Part shown: one piece after another, positions 43,366-54,899 of the stretch | How the letters are laid out: each line of letters begins with the position of its first letter | Numbering within the stretch: the stretch's first letter is position 1 | From: Zygnema cylindricum | Lineage: Eukaryota > Streptophyta > Zygnematophyceae > Zygnematales > Zygnemataceae | DNA: 64,000 bases | Direction of reading: 5' to 3' | NCBI GenBank assembly: GCA_037447655.1 | Contig: JBBHKE010001645.1 | Span: 53,452-117,451, forward strand | Translations under genes and position numbers: made by a program | The notes under the pieces: generated by a model | Told to the model about the DNA's origin: nothing | The model's database searches: none | What the model saw: only the letters and a program-made list of their open reading frames with translations

Positions 43366-44862
43366 AGAGTTGGTTTAGCCATCAATGAAGAGATGGCCTC
43401 AATTATGGCAACTCATACTTAGGAGCTGGTTGACTGTCCACCTAATCAAAAACCAATCGGTTGTAAATGGGTTTTCAAATTTAAACTGAACCCGAATAAC
43501 ACCATTGAGTGCTACAAAGCCCGATTAGTGGCAAAAGGATTTACACAGAAAGAAGGAATTTACTACGAGGAAACCTTTGCCCCGGTCTTCAGATTTCTCT
43601 CTGTCCGCATACTTCTCAGTTTAGCAGCAGCGAAAGACATGGAGGTGCTTTAGATGGACATGAAGATAGCCTTTTTGCATGTAGAATTGGAAGAGGAGAT
43701 TTTCATGCGACAACCCAAAGGATTTGTGGAGGAAGGAGAGGAGAGTAATGTTTGCCGGCTGATTAAATCTCTTTATGGTTTGAAACAGGCGCCTCAACAA
43801 TAGAATAAGAAGCTTGATGAGTTTCTTACCGGTTTGGGATATATCCTTATCAGCTCAGATCACTCAATCTATGTTTTTGAATATGAGGAAGGTGTTATAA
43901 TTTATTGCAATTTATGTTGATGATTTGCTTGTTTTAAGTAAATCAATGGAAAAAATCAATAAACTGAAAACCGATCTTAAGGGGAGATTTGAAATGAAGG
44001 ATATGGGGAAAAAACGATTATAAGATTGATGCAAAAGGAAACAATAGGGAACATGCTTGAAAAATTTCAAATGGATAAAGCTAGTAGTTTTACAACTCCA
44101 ATGGAGTTAAACAAGGGAAGTGAGAGGAGTGAGGAAGAAAGTGTCATATTCTTAGACTAGGAATTAAGTCTTGAACAACAAAAGTTCATACAGACTATTC
44201 CTTAAAGGCAAGTAGTCGAAAGCCTAAACTATTTTATGAATTCTACCCGGCCGGATTTAGCTGCAGCTATAGGAGTGCTGAGTAGAAGTTTAAATGCTCC
44301 CACAAAAAAGGTTTGGGAGGCAACTAAGAGAGTCCTTAGATATTTGATAGGAACTAGGGATCTTTAGTTGCATTTGGGTGGGGAGAATATTGACATCACT
44401 ACTAGGAGTGATGCCTGTTATGGTGATGCTCCAATGAGGAGATGTACTTCGATATACGTATTATATGTGGGTGATGGGGCTTGCTTTTAGAGTAGCAAAC
44501 AGCAAAAGGTTATAGCTTAGTCCACCATGGAGGTTGAGTATATGTCCTCTTGCTCTGCTGTAAATGAATTGATGTGGGTCAAGTCTTTTCTTGGTTAGCT
44601 TGGTCATCTTAAGAGTGGTGTGCAAATATTTTTTTGTGATAATGAAGCAGCGATCGCTATTTCTGCCAATCCTGAACATCATTTTAAAGCCAAACATATG
44701 GACATTAGACTCAGCATTGTTAAAGAGAAAGTAGAAAACAAAATAATCAGTTTAGAGTTCTGACCAGATAGCAAGATGGTAGCTGATATGATGACCAAAC
44801 ATGTACCTTCCCCTAATCTAATTTTATGCAGGAAAAAGTGTGGTTTGAAATTAAAGAGTGAC
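43366..44862 (+). pseudogene. copia reverse transcriptase and RNase H, broken
   Basis: Reads [72 protein letters not shown] and RLIKSLYGLKQAPQQ, with in-frame stops at 43801 and elsewhere. The active-site region is frame-shifted near 43915, where YVDDLLV is still readable in the next frame. RNase H near 44395-44700 includes TRSDACYGDAPMRR, QSKQQKVIAQSTMEVEYMSS-like sequence and FCDNEAAIAISANPEHHF. The copy is about 1.5 kb of a roughly 4 kb polyprotein. Confidence 0.88.
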
Positions 44863-44878
44863 TAGAAAATAAGGGGAG

Positions 44879-45929
44879 TGTAGAAATTGATGGTTCTTTT
44901 AGTATTTTATAGGTTTAAAATAAAGTGCAGAAAAAGGAGTTGAGGCAATTTATCTCTAACTTCTCTCTCCAACTCCCACACTTGTAGCAATCATTGAGAA
45001 GTTGGAGAGGAAGCTAGTGCCATGGTTTCCTATGCTATCCAGAGATTGACGGGGTAGTAAAGTAGTTGATTTACTAATAGGAAAGTTGTCGCATACAGGA
45101 TTTGATCCTAGTACCTACGGATAGGTAATGCTGCTGGTAGCCGGTAGCCTCATCAATTAGTGTAGGATTATTGGTACACGATATAGGGTTTATTAAATAT
45201 ATAAATGTTAACATACAGGCTAATTCATTTAACAAAAACTATATACGCAATACATGGAGTCAGTTATTAAAAGTTACGGATTACGAGTACGAAGAATAAA
45301 TAAGTACCGCGCATTTGTTTCGATAGCGAAACAAATACATCGCAAATATTTATGACGTCAATGATTGAAATCGACATTTAATCGGACGGCCGAAAAGAAT
45401 GCCACGATCGCGGAATAATATTTTAGCGATTTATGGTCGCCGCCACATCGGATGACACGTGACACCACGACATTGGATTTCGGCATCTCTAAGGATTACA
45501 GAAACGAATCCAAAAAAGACACGTGTCTACATTTTGGTCATGTTTTACAATGTTCGTACATAAAGTACACCGGAAGTTGTACCTTTCTCTACTGTACAGT
45601 AACATGATTTGTGCCGTACGTTAGTAGATAGAGTTTTAGAGAGAGATAGGACTTAGAGAAATTTGGTGGATAGGACCCTCTCTCCCAGAAAGCTTTTGTA
45701 CAAAAGGTCAAATTTAACCCTCCATAACTTACTGCTTAGGGGAGCAAATTCAAAGATTCCTTTTGCTATCGACTCACGAGATTCTTCCTTTCACAAGGGT
45801 GAAGGCGGTCAGAGTTTTTATTTTTTAGGGTGGCAATTATTCGTGCTGAAAGACAAAGGGGTTAGGGTTATCCTAGAGGCTTCGTGTGAGCTGCCTACTT
45901 TGAGGTCCTATGGAGATCTCACAGTTACA
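44879..45929 (+). repeat. copia 3' LTR, family C (C4), 1051 bp
   Basis: TGTAGAAATTGATGG after AAGGGGAG, ending CAGTTACA at 45929. It is a close relative of the solo LTR at 26692-27745. It carries a GGATTTGATCC box near 45101. The last 20 nt (45910-45929) are ATGGAGATCTCACAGTTACA, the conserved in-phase gag start. The right flank continues directly into gypsy gag. Confidence 0.88.
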
Positions 45930-48420
45930 TATTGCATCATCTCCTTCAGGACCCCATTCTTTTAGAAATATTACCCTTCGTTGTGACCTATGAAACCACA
46001 AGCCTCAAACTTGGAGCCCTCGGCGGTTTATTTGCCCCTCAATTCATTGGAGATTTGCGCATCATCTTATTTTGGAAGTTTGATTGGTCGCAACTAGGCT
46101 TGTGACATTTTTGCAGTCTAGAACCGGGGAGTCAGATGGTAATTGTCTTTGTTCACTGGTGGTTTGTCTTCCAATTATCCTCTTTGTTTCCTTTCGTGTT
46201 GTTTTTTGGTCCTTTAACCTCTCTCCTTTTCCCAATTCTTTGGCTTGAGAGCCAATTCTAGTTTAAGCTTCCAGGGGCAGCGCTTCTATCCATGACCTGT
46301 TTGTTGAAAGTTAAAATAATTGTCCAGGAAGACACCGTCATCGACCCTTATGGCGGGTAAAGATGCGCTATCCACGACCTGTTTTCCCTTAAGCTTCCTC
46401 AAAGCTATGAGTTATGTCGACTCCTCATTTTCAAGAGGCATTTCTCCGGAAAATCCTGTAAAGCTTCCTCTGGTTTTGCCGTTTAATGTTTCTCTTGGGC
46501 ATCTTTATGAACAAAATAGTCGTAGAGCTTCATTGCGGCCAGCGAGTTTTCTTTAGCCAACTAATTGATGTCCTGGATAGCCTGTCCGGCAATCCAATTA
46601 TTGAGGGAAGTCTGCTCTGTGGGTTTGAACGAGTTTCAGACCGCGATAAAGTATTTGAATGCCATAGCTGGGAGATCAATGGTTGATAGTTTTGTCTTTT
46701 GATAGAGGCTCGAAAATCTGTTGAAAAGAGTCTGGGGAGTTTCACTCTTCTGGTACAAAATTCCGTAAATTTCTTAATAGCCGATTCATTCCTTTCAGTG
46801 TAAAGGAGCCTCCAGGTGTTCAAAAGAGTGGTACAGGGTGTAGGATCTGCAACCATCCTGGTGGCTGCTCTAGTTGCCTGGGTTGCCTAAAGCTTGTTGA
46901 CATAGGTTTGACCTTGCACCTAAAGTTTCATGTTATATGTGAAGGCGGCAATGACATGAGCGGCTGCAACTGCAGCTTAGTCTGTTCTGCTTGCAAGGCT
47001 GCCTCATCAAGGATAGCGTCTGAAATTTTAATGTTAGGAGCCATCACCAGAGGTTATCGCTCTTTATTTTCTCCTAAAGTGCCCCGACGAGATAATTTAC
47101 CATCATTTGGAATAAGGTAGATTTGAAGTCATCTGGAATTGCTCCCCCCCTATACTTTTTTATGTCAGATTCTTTGAAAGATTTCCACAACAATACGAAA
47201 TCTAAAAAAGCAATCCCAAAATTGTCCCCTGTAAAAATCTTTACGTCACCCATTTTCTCCCCCTCGGCAAGGTTGGTGAACTGGGGCAAAGAAGGTCAGG
47301 CGGGACTGACAAATTGAACTAGTGAAATGACCCTTGGATCTGCATCTCCGAGATCCGAACCGCCTTCTCCTCTTCTAGGACAAGCGGGTGTAACTTCTGT
47401 TAACGTTCCCCCCACTGAGGATGGTCTTGTATTTAAAGGAGTTAGATTCCTGGCTCCTTTAAATCTAAGAGCGTATTGTTCCTCCCTTAGAACTATCACC
47501 ACTAATGGGATATGGAGCCGAGGTCTGTCTAAAGTTTGTTGAACTGCGGTGGCGGAGACGGAGACTGCTTAGGGCCCTGTAGGAAAATGCGTATGTCTCC
47601 TTGTTTGCCACCTAGATGCCTTGGGAAGTGGAATTCCTTTTAGACGAAGGAAACGTCCATGAGGTGGATAGTGAGTGCAAGAGGTATTTGTGCGGTGGCG
47701 GCAAATCGAGGACCTGATCGATGGCGCGAGAAGCGGGTGGAGAAAGCGTCGGGGGCACCTGGGTGGATAGGGGGTGAGGAGAGGAGAAGAAAGCAAAGGG
47801 TGTTGAAGATGTGGTGAAGGAGGTGTTGGCAGATCCCGTGCGGTGGTACTCGGCGGGCAACCATCAGCAGAAAGGTAGGCTCCCCACGAGGCATAGAAGC
47901 AGACGGCAATTAAAGACCCAAACCTTTCAGTCCATGGTTTCCTCCCCTTCCCGTTAAAAAGGAGATTCCAGTCTCAATCCCTGTGAAGTCCTTGGAGCCT
48001 GAGTCGCAGAGTTGCCTGACCCCAGGGTGGTCTTCCTGCAGAGGGACCTGTCCTCTGAGGAGGAGCTATCTGTCCACTAAGAATTCCTCCTGCACTCCGT
48101 ATAGGCTCTCGAATGAGAAGCAGTTCCTGTTCAAGTGCCTCCCTCCATTCCCTTTGAAGAGCCTCCCTGTCTATCTTGAAAGTTCTAGCCCCCGCCATAG
48201 CCTCACTCTCCGATTGCAGAATGTCAAAAAGTTTGTGGGTGTAGCTCACCACACCCAAAAGATTCGCAATCCCTAAACCTAGTACCTCGGGGTCGGTGGG
48301 TCTCAAACGCCTTAACATGTCGGAAGGTTGAACAACCGGTGATAGGGGAAGTAGGGAGGTCAGAGAGATTGAGGCTGAAGGGAAGAACGGCTCCTTGTCA
48401 AGCGTGCTAGGAAACCGTTG
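45930..48420 (-). pseudogene. gypsy gag (copy 1), broken
   Basis: Minus-strand pieces in order start with an N-terminal block near 48350-47974 (PTDPEVLGLGIANLLGVVSY and TFKIDREALQREWREALEQE). Next comes a Pro/Ser-rich stretch (47909-47569), then NLAEGEKMGDVKIFTGDNFG with FKESDIKKYRGGAIPDDFKS (47289-47074). The block shared with gypsy 2 (46856-46760) reads TPCTTLLNTWRLLYTERNES, and a zinc-knuckle remnant ACGFIGHNEG near 45985 has lost its first Cys. Gag would form the particle and bind RNA. The start codon is not certain. The Pro-rich part may be spacer. Confidence 0.7.
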
Positions 48421-49378
48421 GGTTTAGGTGAGGTGTCCAAGGAGGGGTGCATGAGAAACGTGCAATTCCCCCAAATGCTGATGCCCCCACAGATCTATGG
48501 CCATGCCCTTTTCTGTCCCTTCCCCTCAGGGGTATGCATAAGTATAATGAGGAATGGAGTAAAGAGGAAAATGTACTCTGTTCCCCCCCTCCAAATTTTG
48601 TGTTTTTTCCACCGCAAACCTAATGAATGCTACTCCCGTGACCACTCTCCAAAGAGTAGAATAGGAAGGATAGTCGTTCGATCCGGCCCACAAGAACTCC
48701 AGACAAAACCTAATGACGACCACAAGAGTACGCAAATAACTCTCATGTAGAAATATAGAAACAATAACAATCGGCTCTTACAGATTAAACAATATCACCT
48801 TGCCCCAAAAAATGGAAATAAGATATAAGTAAATGATAATGGTGAAGCAAGCAAAAATACCCCGGAGTGCAAGGATGACCAAAATCAGAAGAAGGAAACG
48901 TTCCCAATGGCCCCGAAGACAGGTATGCGTCTCCCTCACCCCTCGGTTCCGCCGTATGGATCCGACCGGACTCTTCTAAGTTTCAAACAGCGAAAGTCCA
49001 AACCGCCCAAAGAGAGGATAGTGCTAACCACCCACCCGAGCTACGATTTCCACAAAAGACAATCCAAAACAAAGATGGCAATAGAGTCAACGACATAATG
49101 CAACAGTTCTCCAACAGAAAGATTGATTTAATTCTCTGGGGGTTTTCTCAAGAGACAGTACTGCAAAAGCAACCTGTCTCCTTCGGCCCCAAGTGCCTTA
49201 TACAACCAAGGTTTATCATATTGCAAGTGCCAAAGTCAAAGCAATTTCGAAAGCCAATCAGCCGCCATCAATTGTTATCGCACGGACATAAGACCAAATA
49301 GACTGTACTACACTCAGAGCAAAAAGTTAAGCGACAGGTTCCAGCAGGAATCACAACCACAAGTCCTTCTATGGTACA
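48421..49378 (-). repeat. putative gypsy terminal region (LTR) shared between elements 1 and 2
   Basis: This ~960-bp non-coding stretch lies between the end of gypsy 2 integrase (49379) and the start of gypsy 1 gag, the place where an LTR is expected. Its middle (48480-48610: ATGCATAAGTATAATGAGGAATGG then CCCCCCCTCC, with breaks) is loosely similar to 38890-39020 at the other side of gypsy 1. Exact ends, primer site and purine tract could not be fixed. Confidence 0.35.
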
Positions 49379-50535
49379 CTAGTCAACAACAAAGTTTTGG
49401 GCCAAATTGATCTGATTCTCTTTAATTTTGCGGCCATCCTTCCCTTCCAAAGTAGGAACCCCTTTGTTTGAAACCTCCACTACCTTCAAAATTACTCGTC
49501 CAACCGAAATGTCCAAAGTATCCTTCTTTTGTTGCATGCAATACACAAAATTCGCGGGCACGAATCGTCGTTGGCGAGGGACATAATTGCCGCTCCGACG
49601 TTGGGAATACCAAAGCTGATCCTTATGCTGAGCAGCCTGTAAATTTCCCATAGCCAGAGATAATTCCTGATGAAATACCTTGGCCTTGTCGGCAATCAGA
49701 TTTTCCATAGTCCCCCGGTTGTCCATCTCAAGAAGTACAACCGCTTGAGCCAATGCAACCCCACGTAAGATGGGATGTCGGCCAAAGAGAATGAAATAAG
49801 GGCTGTAGGAGTGGAGAGATGCTTGCCAGCTGAACTTGTATCCCATGGCAATCCAAGGCACCTGTCTGTTCCATTCCCCGAAATCCTCTTCCACTGCATA
49901 TTTACGTAGTGACCGCTTCACTGTCTGTACGCACCTCTTGGCCAAGCTGTTGGCTTGGGGGTGGTCTCGGCTGATCAGCCAGTGGTCTAAAAGGCACTGC
50001 TCTAGTAGGTTAGAGAATTCACCGGCGAACTCGGACCCCTGATTCGTTAGCACCTCAGCTGGTGCTCCGAATTGAGATAACACTCTATGGAAGAATGCAT
50101 CTGCGATTGCTTTGGACTCTTTCTAGGGAAGTACCACCAATTCGATCAATTTAGAGAAGTGCTGAATCATGACCAAGACAAAACGGTTTCCCTTCCGACT
50201 AGTGGGAAGTTGTCCGAGCATATCCAGTGACCATCTGTAAAACATCCCTCGGATGGGGAGGGAGTGAAGTTCCGTACCACCCTTTTTGTCAAAAACAACT
50301 TTAACCTGGTCACAGGAAGGACACGTCTACACCACACGATTGACCTGAGCCCGCAACCCATGCCACGAGATCGACCCTGTGACCAGTGAGGTGGTCGTTT
50401 CTGCCCAAAATGCCCGCATTGCTGGTGAAGACGAAAAATGAGTTTTTCTCCATCTACCGTAGGAGGAACCACTTTCCTCGTCCCATCGGCCCATTTCCGA
50501 AGAAAAATGCCTCTGTCACATTTGTACGCCGCCAT
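49379..50535 (-). pseudogene. gypsy integrase (copy 2)
   Basis: The zinc-binding part at 50460-50330 (IFRLHQQCGHFGQKRPPHW) is frame-shifted afterwards. A long open stretch of 234 codons (50083-49379) holds QFGAPAEVLTNQGSEFAGEF (catalytic Asp region altered to TNQ), SRDHPQANSLAKRCVQTVKR (Glu position changed to Lys), a conserved IAMGYKF region, SPYFILFGRHP and the C-terminal block SVGRVILKVVEVSNKG to KENQINLAQ. Expected catalytic D and E are substituted, so this integrase looks inactive even where open. Confidence 0.88.
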
Positions 50536-50600
50536 TTGGTTCTAAACACAAACAACTGAATTCCGGCAAGGTGAGGAAGAGAAGAATCCTTCTGGATAGA

Positions 50601-52150
50601 CTAGAGGGAATTTGCATCATTCCAAATATCTTTGCGGCCGACTCCAATAGGAGCATGCCCCTCTTCATCTGCAGCAAACGTTGACAGTTCTCCTTCGGCC
50701 CGAGGCTGCCAAATTAAGAAAGAGGAAGCCTGGATAAGTCCTAGGCTGAGTTCCGGGTCTTCGTCGTGCCGCGCCCTGGTAGAGTCTTTGGTGGAAGGGT
50801 CTGGATTCGAGCTGAGTCCGACGACATTCCCACGAATCTCCCTGGCTCGATGGATGATGTTGAAATCATATTCCTGCAAGATGAGATCCCATCTGGCCAG
50901 CTTGCCAGTCAACTTACTGTTCTCCATGATCCATTTGAGGTGCTGGTAATCCGTGATAAGAGTGAAGTGTACTCTATAAAGTGTACCGCGATGAGTAAAT
51001 CCCCATAGTAACTCTTCTGCTAGTAATCCCCTCAAATCTATTATTACTCCCACTTGTGTAGGCCACTACATACTTAGCCCTTGCATCGTCCAATTGCGCC
51101 AAAACTCCTCCCAATCCGAACGTGCAACAATCTGTATAAAGGAGAAAAGGTCGCTGGTGATCGAGCATCCGGAGCACATGATGTTGCTTAAAGGAATCTT
51201 TCAGGATTTAGAAAGCAATCTGCTGTTCTTCCTTCCACTACCATTCCTGGTCCTTTTGCAATAATAGATTCAATGGCTAAGCGTGGCTACTGAATTCAGG
51301 AATAAACCTTCGGTGACAATTTGCAAGGCCTAGGAAAGTACGAAGAGCAGAAATGTCTTGCGGGGGAGGAGAGCGTCAAGGGCCCCTACCTTGACCATGT
51401 GGAGACCCATTGTCTCGGGAGTCACCTCATGACCCAAATATATTATTTTCTGCACCCCAAAGATGCCTTTCCCCATGGTGACACTTCAAGCCTGCTGCTT
51501 GGAGTGCGCGGAGAACAATCTGTATATGCTCCAAGTGTTCTTCGAATGTCTTGGAGAAGATGATCACATCGTTGATGTAGCATCAAGCAAAGTCAATTCC
51601 CCAGATAGCCTCGCCCATGGCACGTTGGAATTTGGCAAGTGCATTTTTGAGGCAAAAGGGCATGTAAAGCCATTCATACAGCCTGGATCCTACCCAAAAA
51701 GCGGTCCTCTTTCGGTGCTTCGGCTCCATTGCAATCTGGTGAAATTCATTCTTCATACCCAACCTGGAGTTGATGCTGGCCCTAGCAAGAGAGTCAAAGA
51801 TCTCTTTCGGGGTAGGCATAGGATAATGGTCAAAGAGAGTTGTCGCGTTGAGCATCCGGTAGTCCCCACACATTCGGAAATCTACAATTTTTCCGGAGGA
51901 GTCTTTCTTTGGCGGGAGCACGGTTGGTGAGGCAAACCCATGATGCCATGTACTCTCCTGCAGCGGCCTTGTGTCCACCAAAATTTGCACCTCTTTGGTT
52001 ATGAACTCCTTCTCCTTGAAACTAAGAGGATACTGTTTCTGCCAAACAGTTGTCGTCTCGTCGATCAGGTATATACGGAAAGGGGTACCCTTAAAGATTC
52101 CTACATCTGTGTCAGACCAAGCGAACACCTAATCGTTCTCTCTAACAGCT
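50601..52150 (-). pseudogene. gypsy reverse transcriptase and RNase H (copy 2), broken
   Basis: A long RT frame at 52128-51583 includes DTDVGIFKGTPFRIYLID, TVLPPKKDSSGKIVDFRMCG and YPMPTPKEIFDSLARASI. After a stop at 51580 the active site reads CYINDVIIFSKT, where the family has YIDDV, so one catalytic Asp is Asn. RNase H begins RPFLLYTDCCTFGLGGVLAQ (51150-51090), followed by FTLITDYQHLKWIMENSKLT near 50950. It corresponds to 41175-42605 in gypsy 1. Confidence 0.88.
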
Positions 52151-52449
52151 TGGAGAGCCGGGCCTTCTGCTTTGGGTCTAGCTTTTCCCCTTGAGTCCAG
52201 TCCATCTTCTTGGGTTCCAGTGCCACACATGCTTCCGGTGGCCGACCCCATAGGGAGATGTCAAATTTCTACTCTACTTGTGGGTCTGTCCCTTTCTCGG
52301 TTGTTAAAACGCTGCTGCTACCAACTTCCCTTGAACTGCCCTGATCTGAGCCTTCACTCCCCCCCACTGAGGAAACTCCAGGGTTTAGTTTGCTATCTGA
52401 ATAAAATTGGGTGAAATTTTCCCTTCTTTCCTCTCTCCCCCCCTCAAGC

Positions 52450-53640
52450 TACACAGTAGCTTGCATGGCCAACAACTGTGGAACTTGAAGGTAAGCTCCC
52501 CGTGACTTTGGAGACAGGAGGCTAGAGAATGCCAAAGAATGTTGCAGCACCCAAGAGATTGCTTTCAAATCTATACTTTGCCCGATTAAACTGCACCTTT
52601 TTGAGGGTGAGACCCCTGGTGCTGCTGTGGTTGCTTGTCCAAATCCCATTGCTTGTTGCCAATCCTCAATGCTTGGTGTTGTCCAAGTATTTGCTATACT
52701 GTCAAATATCATCCCTGGTGTGCCTCATCGATAAGCATGCCTGTAAGAAAAAGATACAAGGCTTGGTAGGGCCTTCCATGGATATCCGAGTTTATTGCAA
52801 CAGAAAAAGGGTGCTCGATCGGCTTTGGTCACTGGAGTGGCCATGCGCCCTGGTCCGAGAATCTGTTGAACTATGATGTTGGTATCCGGAACCTGTGTTT
52901 TCAACAAATTTAGGAGGATTTGAAGAGGAACCAAGTTGGTCCAATAAGCTCGAACTTTGTGGGCTTTTGATCCAACTTAAGCTTCATCAAAAAATATTGG
53001 AGTCCCCAGAACCTTGGTCACTTGGTTCCAGCTGTTGACCATTTGTTTTCTTTTATCATCTGTGGGGTGAACATTTTCCAAGACGTACTCCACTGGAGTG
53101 TCTTGATGTTCTTGTATCTTTGTTATTAGTCGCGTCATCTGGAAGAATGTTAAGTTGTGGACATCTTGGTGTCACCTGCCCTGTCTTGCTAACGAATACC
53201 CCTGGCACGGCCATCCATCGATTACCATAACCACCCTTCCAAGCTTTTCTAAATGTGATTTGGTAATATTATCCACATTTTGGGGAAGCGTGCGGTGAGA
53301 GATAGACATGGTGGACACTGAGAGTTGTTGTGGGTAAAGTTGGTGCAGCTGTTGCAGTCGATACTCACTAACTACACGAGGGTCCGAATCAATCTCGATT
53401 ACTGAGTACTCTTCTACTTGGTATCTTGCTTTTAGGATGGCTTCAGATCGGAGCTAATGCCGGAAAATAGTGATAGAATCCTGAGTCCCGAGGGAGGGAC
53501 CTCTAGTGACACCACCTGTCGATTGAAGTCTTCCCCTTTGTTAGGAGCCGTTGGAAGTTCTGACCAGGGAACCTTTGCTGTTCCGGATAATATTTCAGCA
53601 AAGCTTCTGTCCACTTCCCGCCAAAGTGTGGCCATCTATC
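52450..53640 (-). pseudogene. cytosine-5 DNA methyltransferase domain (DNMT3-like) inside gypsy pol, broken
   Basis: After a ~50-residue linker, minus-strand pieces give the C5-methyltransferase motifs in canonical order. Motif I is LRILSLFSGISSDL (53482-53441), followed by a frameshift. A Rossmann segment YSVIEIDSDPRVVSEYRL comes next. Motif IV is VVMVIDGWPCQGYSLA with the catalytic PCQ cysteine (about 53199-53230). Motif VI is VEYVLENVHPTDDKR (53060-53090) and motif VIII is GSKAHKVRAYWTNL near 52940-52975. Motif IX is WTTPSIEDWQQAMGFGQ and motif X is GQSIDLKAISWVLQH (52540-52590). The order I to X is not the DRM-type rearranged order, and the TKSHLEKLG spacing before PCQ resembles DNMT3 proteins. 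Known role: transfer of methyl from S-adenosylmethionine to cytosine C5. One frameshift and at least four stops are present. Confidence 0.8.
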
Positions 53641-54170
53641 TTAATCAGTTTTGGTACTCCCTTTCCCACTGCTTGGAAATAGGGAAATGCTAGATGGAAT
53701 CGGCGATATCCGTGGAGTAGTCGTACAGCACCGAAGGGGTGGAGGTAGAGTATACGCGATAGCATCCAGACATTGGAATAATTGTTTTTCCTCGGTTCCA
53801 TAAATCCAAGGGGACCACCACTTTTGTGCCCTTCGATCCTCCCGGTCTGAGACTGTAATTTGTTCCTTCCATACGCTCAATTCCATTTTCAATCTTTTCC
53901 ACATTGCTATTCCCAGCAAAATTTCGAATTGTTTACCTTCCACCACTAGGAAGAGGAGATGAATTTGAACGTGCTAGCGTGTGTCATCTTCAAATTCGAT
54001 TTCCATGGCTTTTATGATACCATATAGTGGTTGGCTCCCACTGCTGACCGTGCTCAGGCATATGTCGTTGGGATTGATTTTGGGTCGGATTCCCTCCGGC
54101 ATTTGTTGTAATGTTGAGGTGGTGATGAGATTAGGGAGAGCTTCGGTATCCACCACTGCATCCTGCTACC
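53641..54170 (-). pseudogene. gypsy aspartic protease (copy 2)
   Basis: A frame near 54150 starts VDTEALPNLITTSTLQQM. Family enzymes have DTG at this site, so Gly is Glu here. A second half (53946-53820) reads VEGKQFEILLGIAMWKRLKM and then QITVSDREDRRAQKW, matching the later strand of a retroviral-type protease. Between them a frame change occurs near 53960. It would release the gag and pol products. The methyltransferase follows directly without its own start signal, which suggests one polyprotein. Confidence 0.75.
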
Positions 54171-54899
54171 CGCCTTATCCATTAAGTTTAAAATTTCCCG
54201 TTCTGTTTAGAATAAGAGCAACTGACAGGGCCTTATAATCTCTATCCGCCATAGAAGTTTTTGGTTCCGCCGACATGAAGACTATCTTGGGTGGTTTTGC
54301 CAACACGACCCTTTTCCTCCTGGTGTGAATCTCTTCACTCGATGCCTAAATGAGGGTTTTTTTGGGCAGATTATTGGCGGAAGCTTACGTCTTGACGTGC
54401 GCCAGGGCGTAGGGCATCAAGTGTCGTACTAGCATGAATGCCGGTTTAGAGGAAGGAGGGTGAGTTTTGAGCGATGAAATTGGTAAGCACTCGCCTCCGA
54501 TTTCTCCTGTCTCCCCCCTCCTTCTTCCTCACTTTCTGCGTCAAAATTTGCTGTTGGAGGTGTCACTAGCGGATCCGTGGGTGGTCTCTCGGCCAAGTAT
54601 CTTTCGAACCATTCCTGATCTGTTTCAGCGGTTACTGTATTTTGTTTTAGCTATGATTTCACGTAGTATTCGAAACCGAGAGGAAGTTTCTTGTGAGTTG
54701 GGGGAGGCGGATGAGTCGGTTTCAAGCCCAGCCCAATGTCATTGTTCAGAAAGACTGCTCGCGTTGTAAAGGATAAGGGGCCTTTTTGCAACTGTGGTCC
54801 TTTTGTTCCATCGGTTGTTTGTCCTTTCTCTCGGAGGACGTTGTAGAGCGGAGCTGCCTGCGACAGTCCCCTACAGCAATGTTCTAGGCCTTGGACAAA

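Larger units (their letters stand above)
43366..45929 (+). mobile_element. 5'-truncated copia element with 3' LTR, nested in gypsy 1
   Basis: Starts abruptly near 43366 in the N-terminal part of RT, with no 5' LTR, gag, protease or integrase. It runs through RT, RNase H, a purine tract (44871-44878) and a complete LTR (44879-45929). The gypsy sequence on its right resumes in gag, that on its left in the methyltransferase, so a target deletion accompanied or followed insertion. Confidence 0.8.
39700..48420 (-). mobile_element. Ty3/gypsy retrotransposon 1 with methyltransferase remnant, interrupted by a copia fragment
   Basis: Minus-strand order is gag (48420-45930), [copia fragment 45929-43366], C-terminal part of a cytosine methyltransferase (43365-42790), RT (42605-41721), RNase H (41453-41175) and integrase (41123-39700). 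Integrase after RT is the gypsy order. Compared with gypsy 2, about 2.3 kb (end of gag, protease and most of the methyltransferase) is missing at the copia insertion. No part is intact. Confidence 0.85.

Noticed and set aside
53432-53635. Independent host methyltransferase gene unrelated to the gypsy element
   Set aside because: It lies in line and on the same strand between protease and RT, and the second gypsy copy has the same domain end at the same place.
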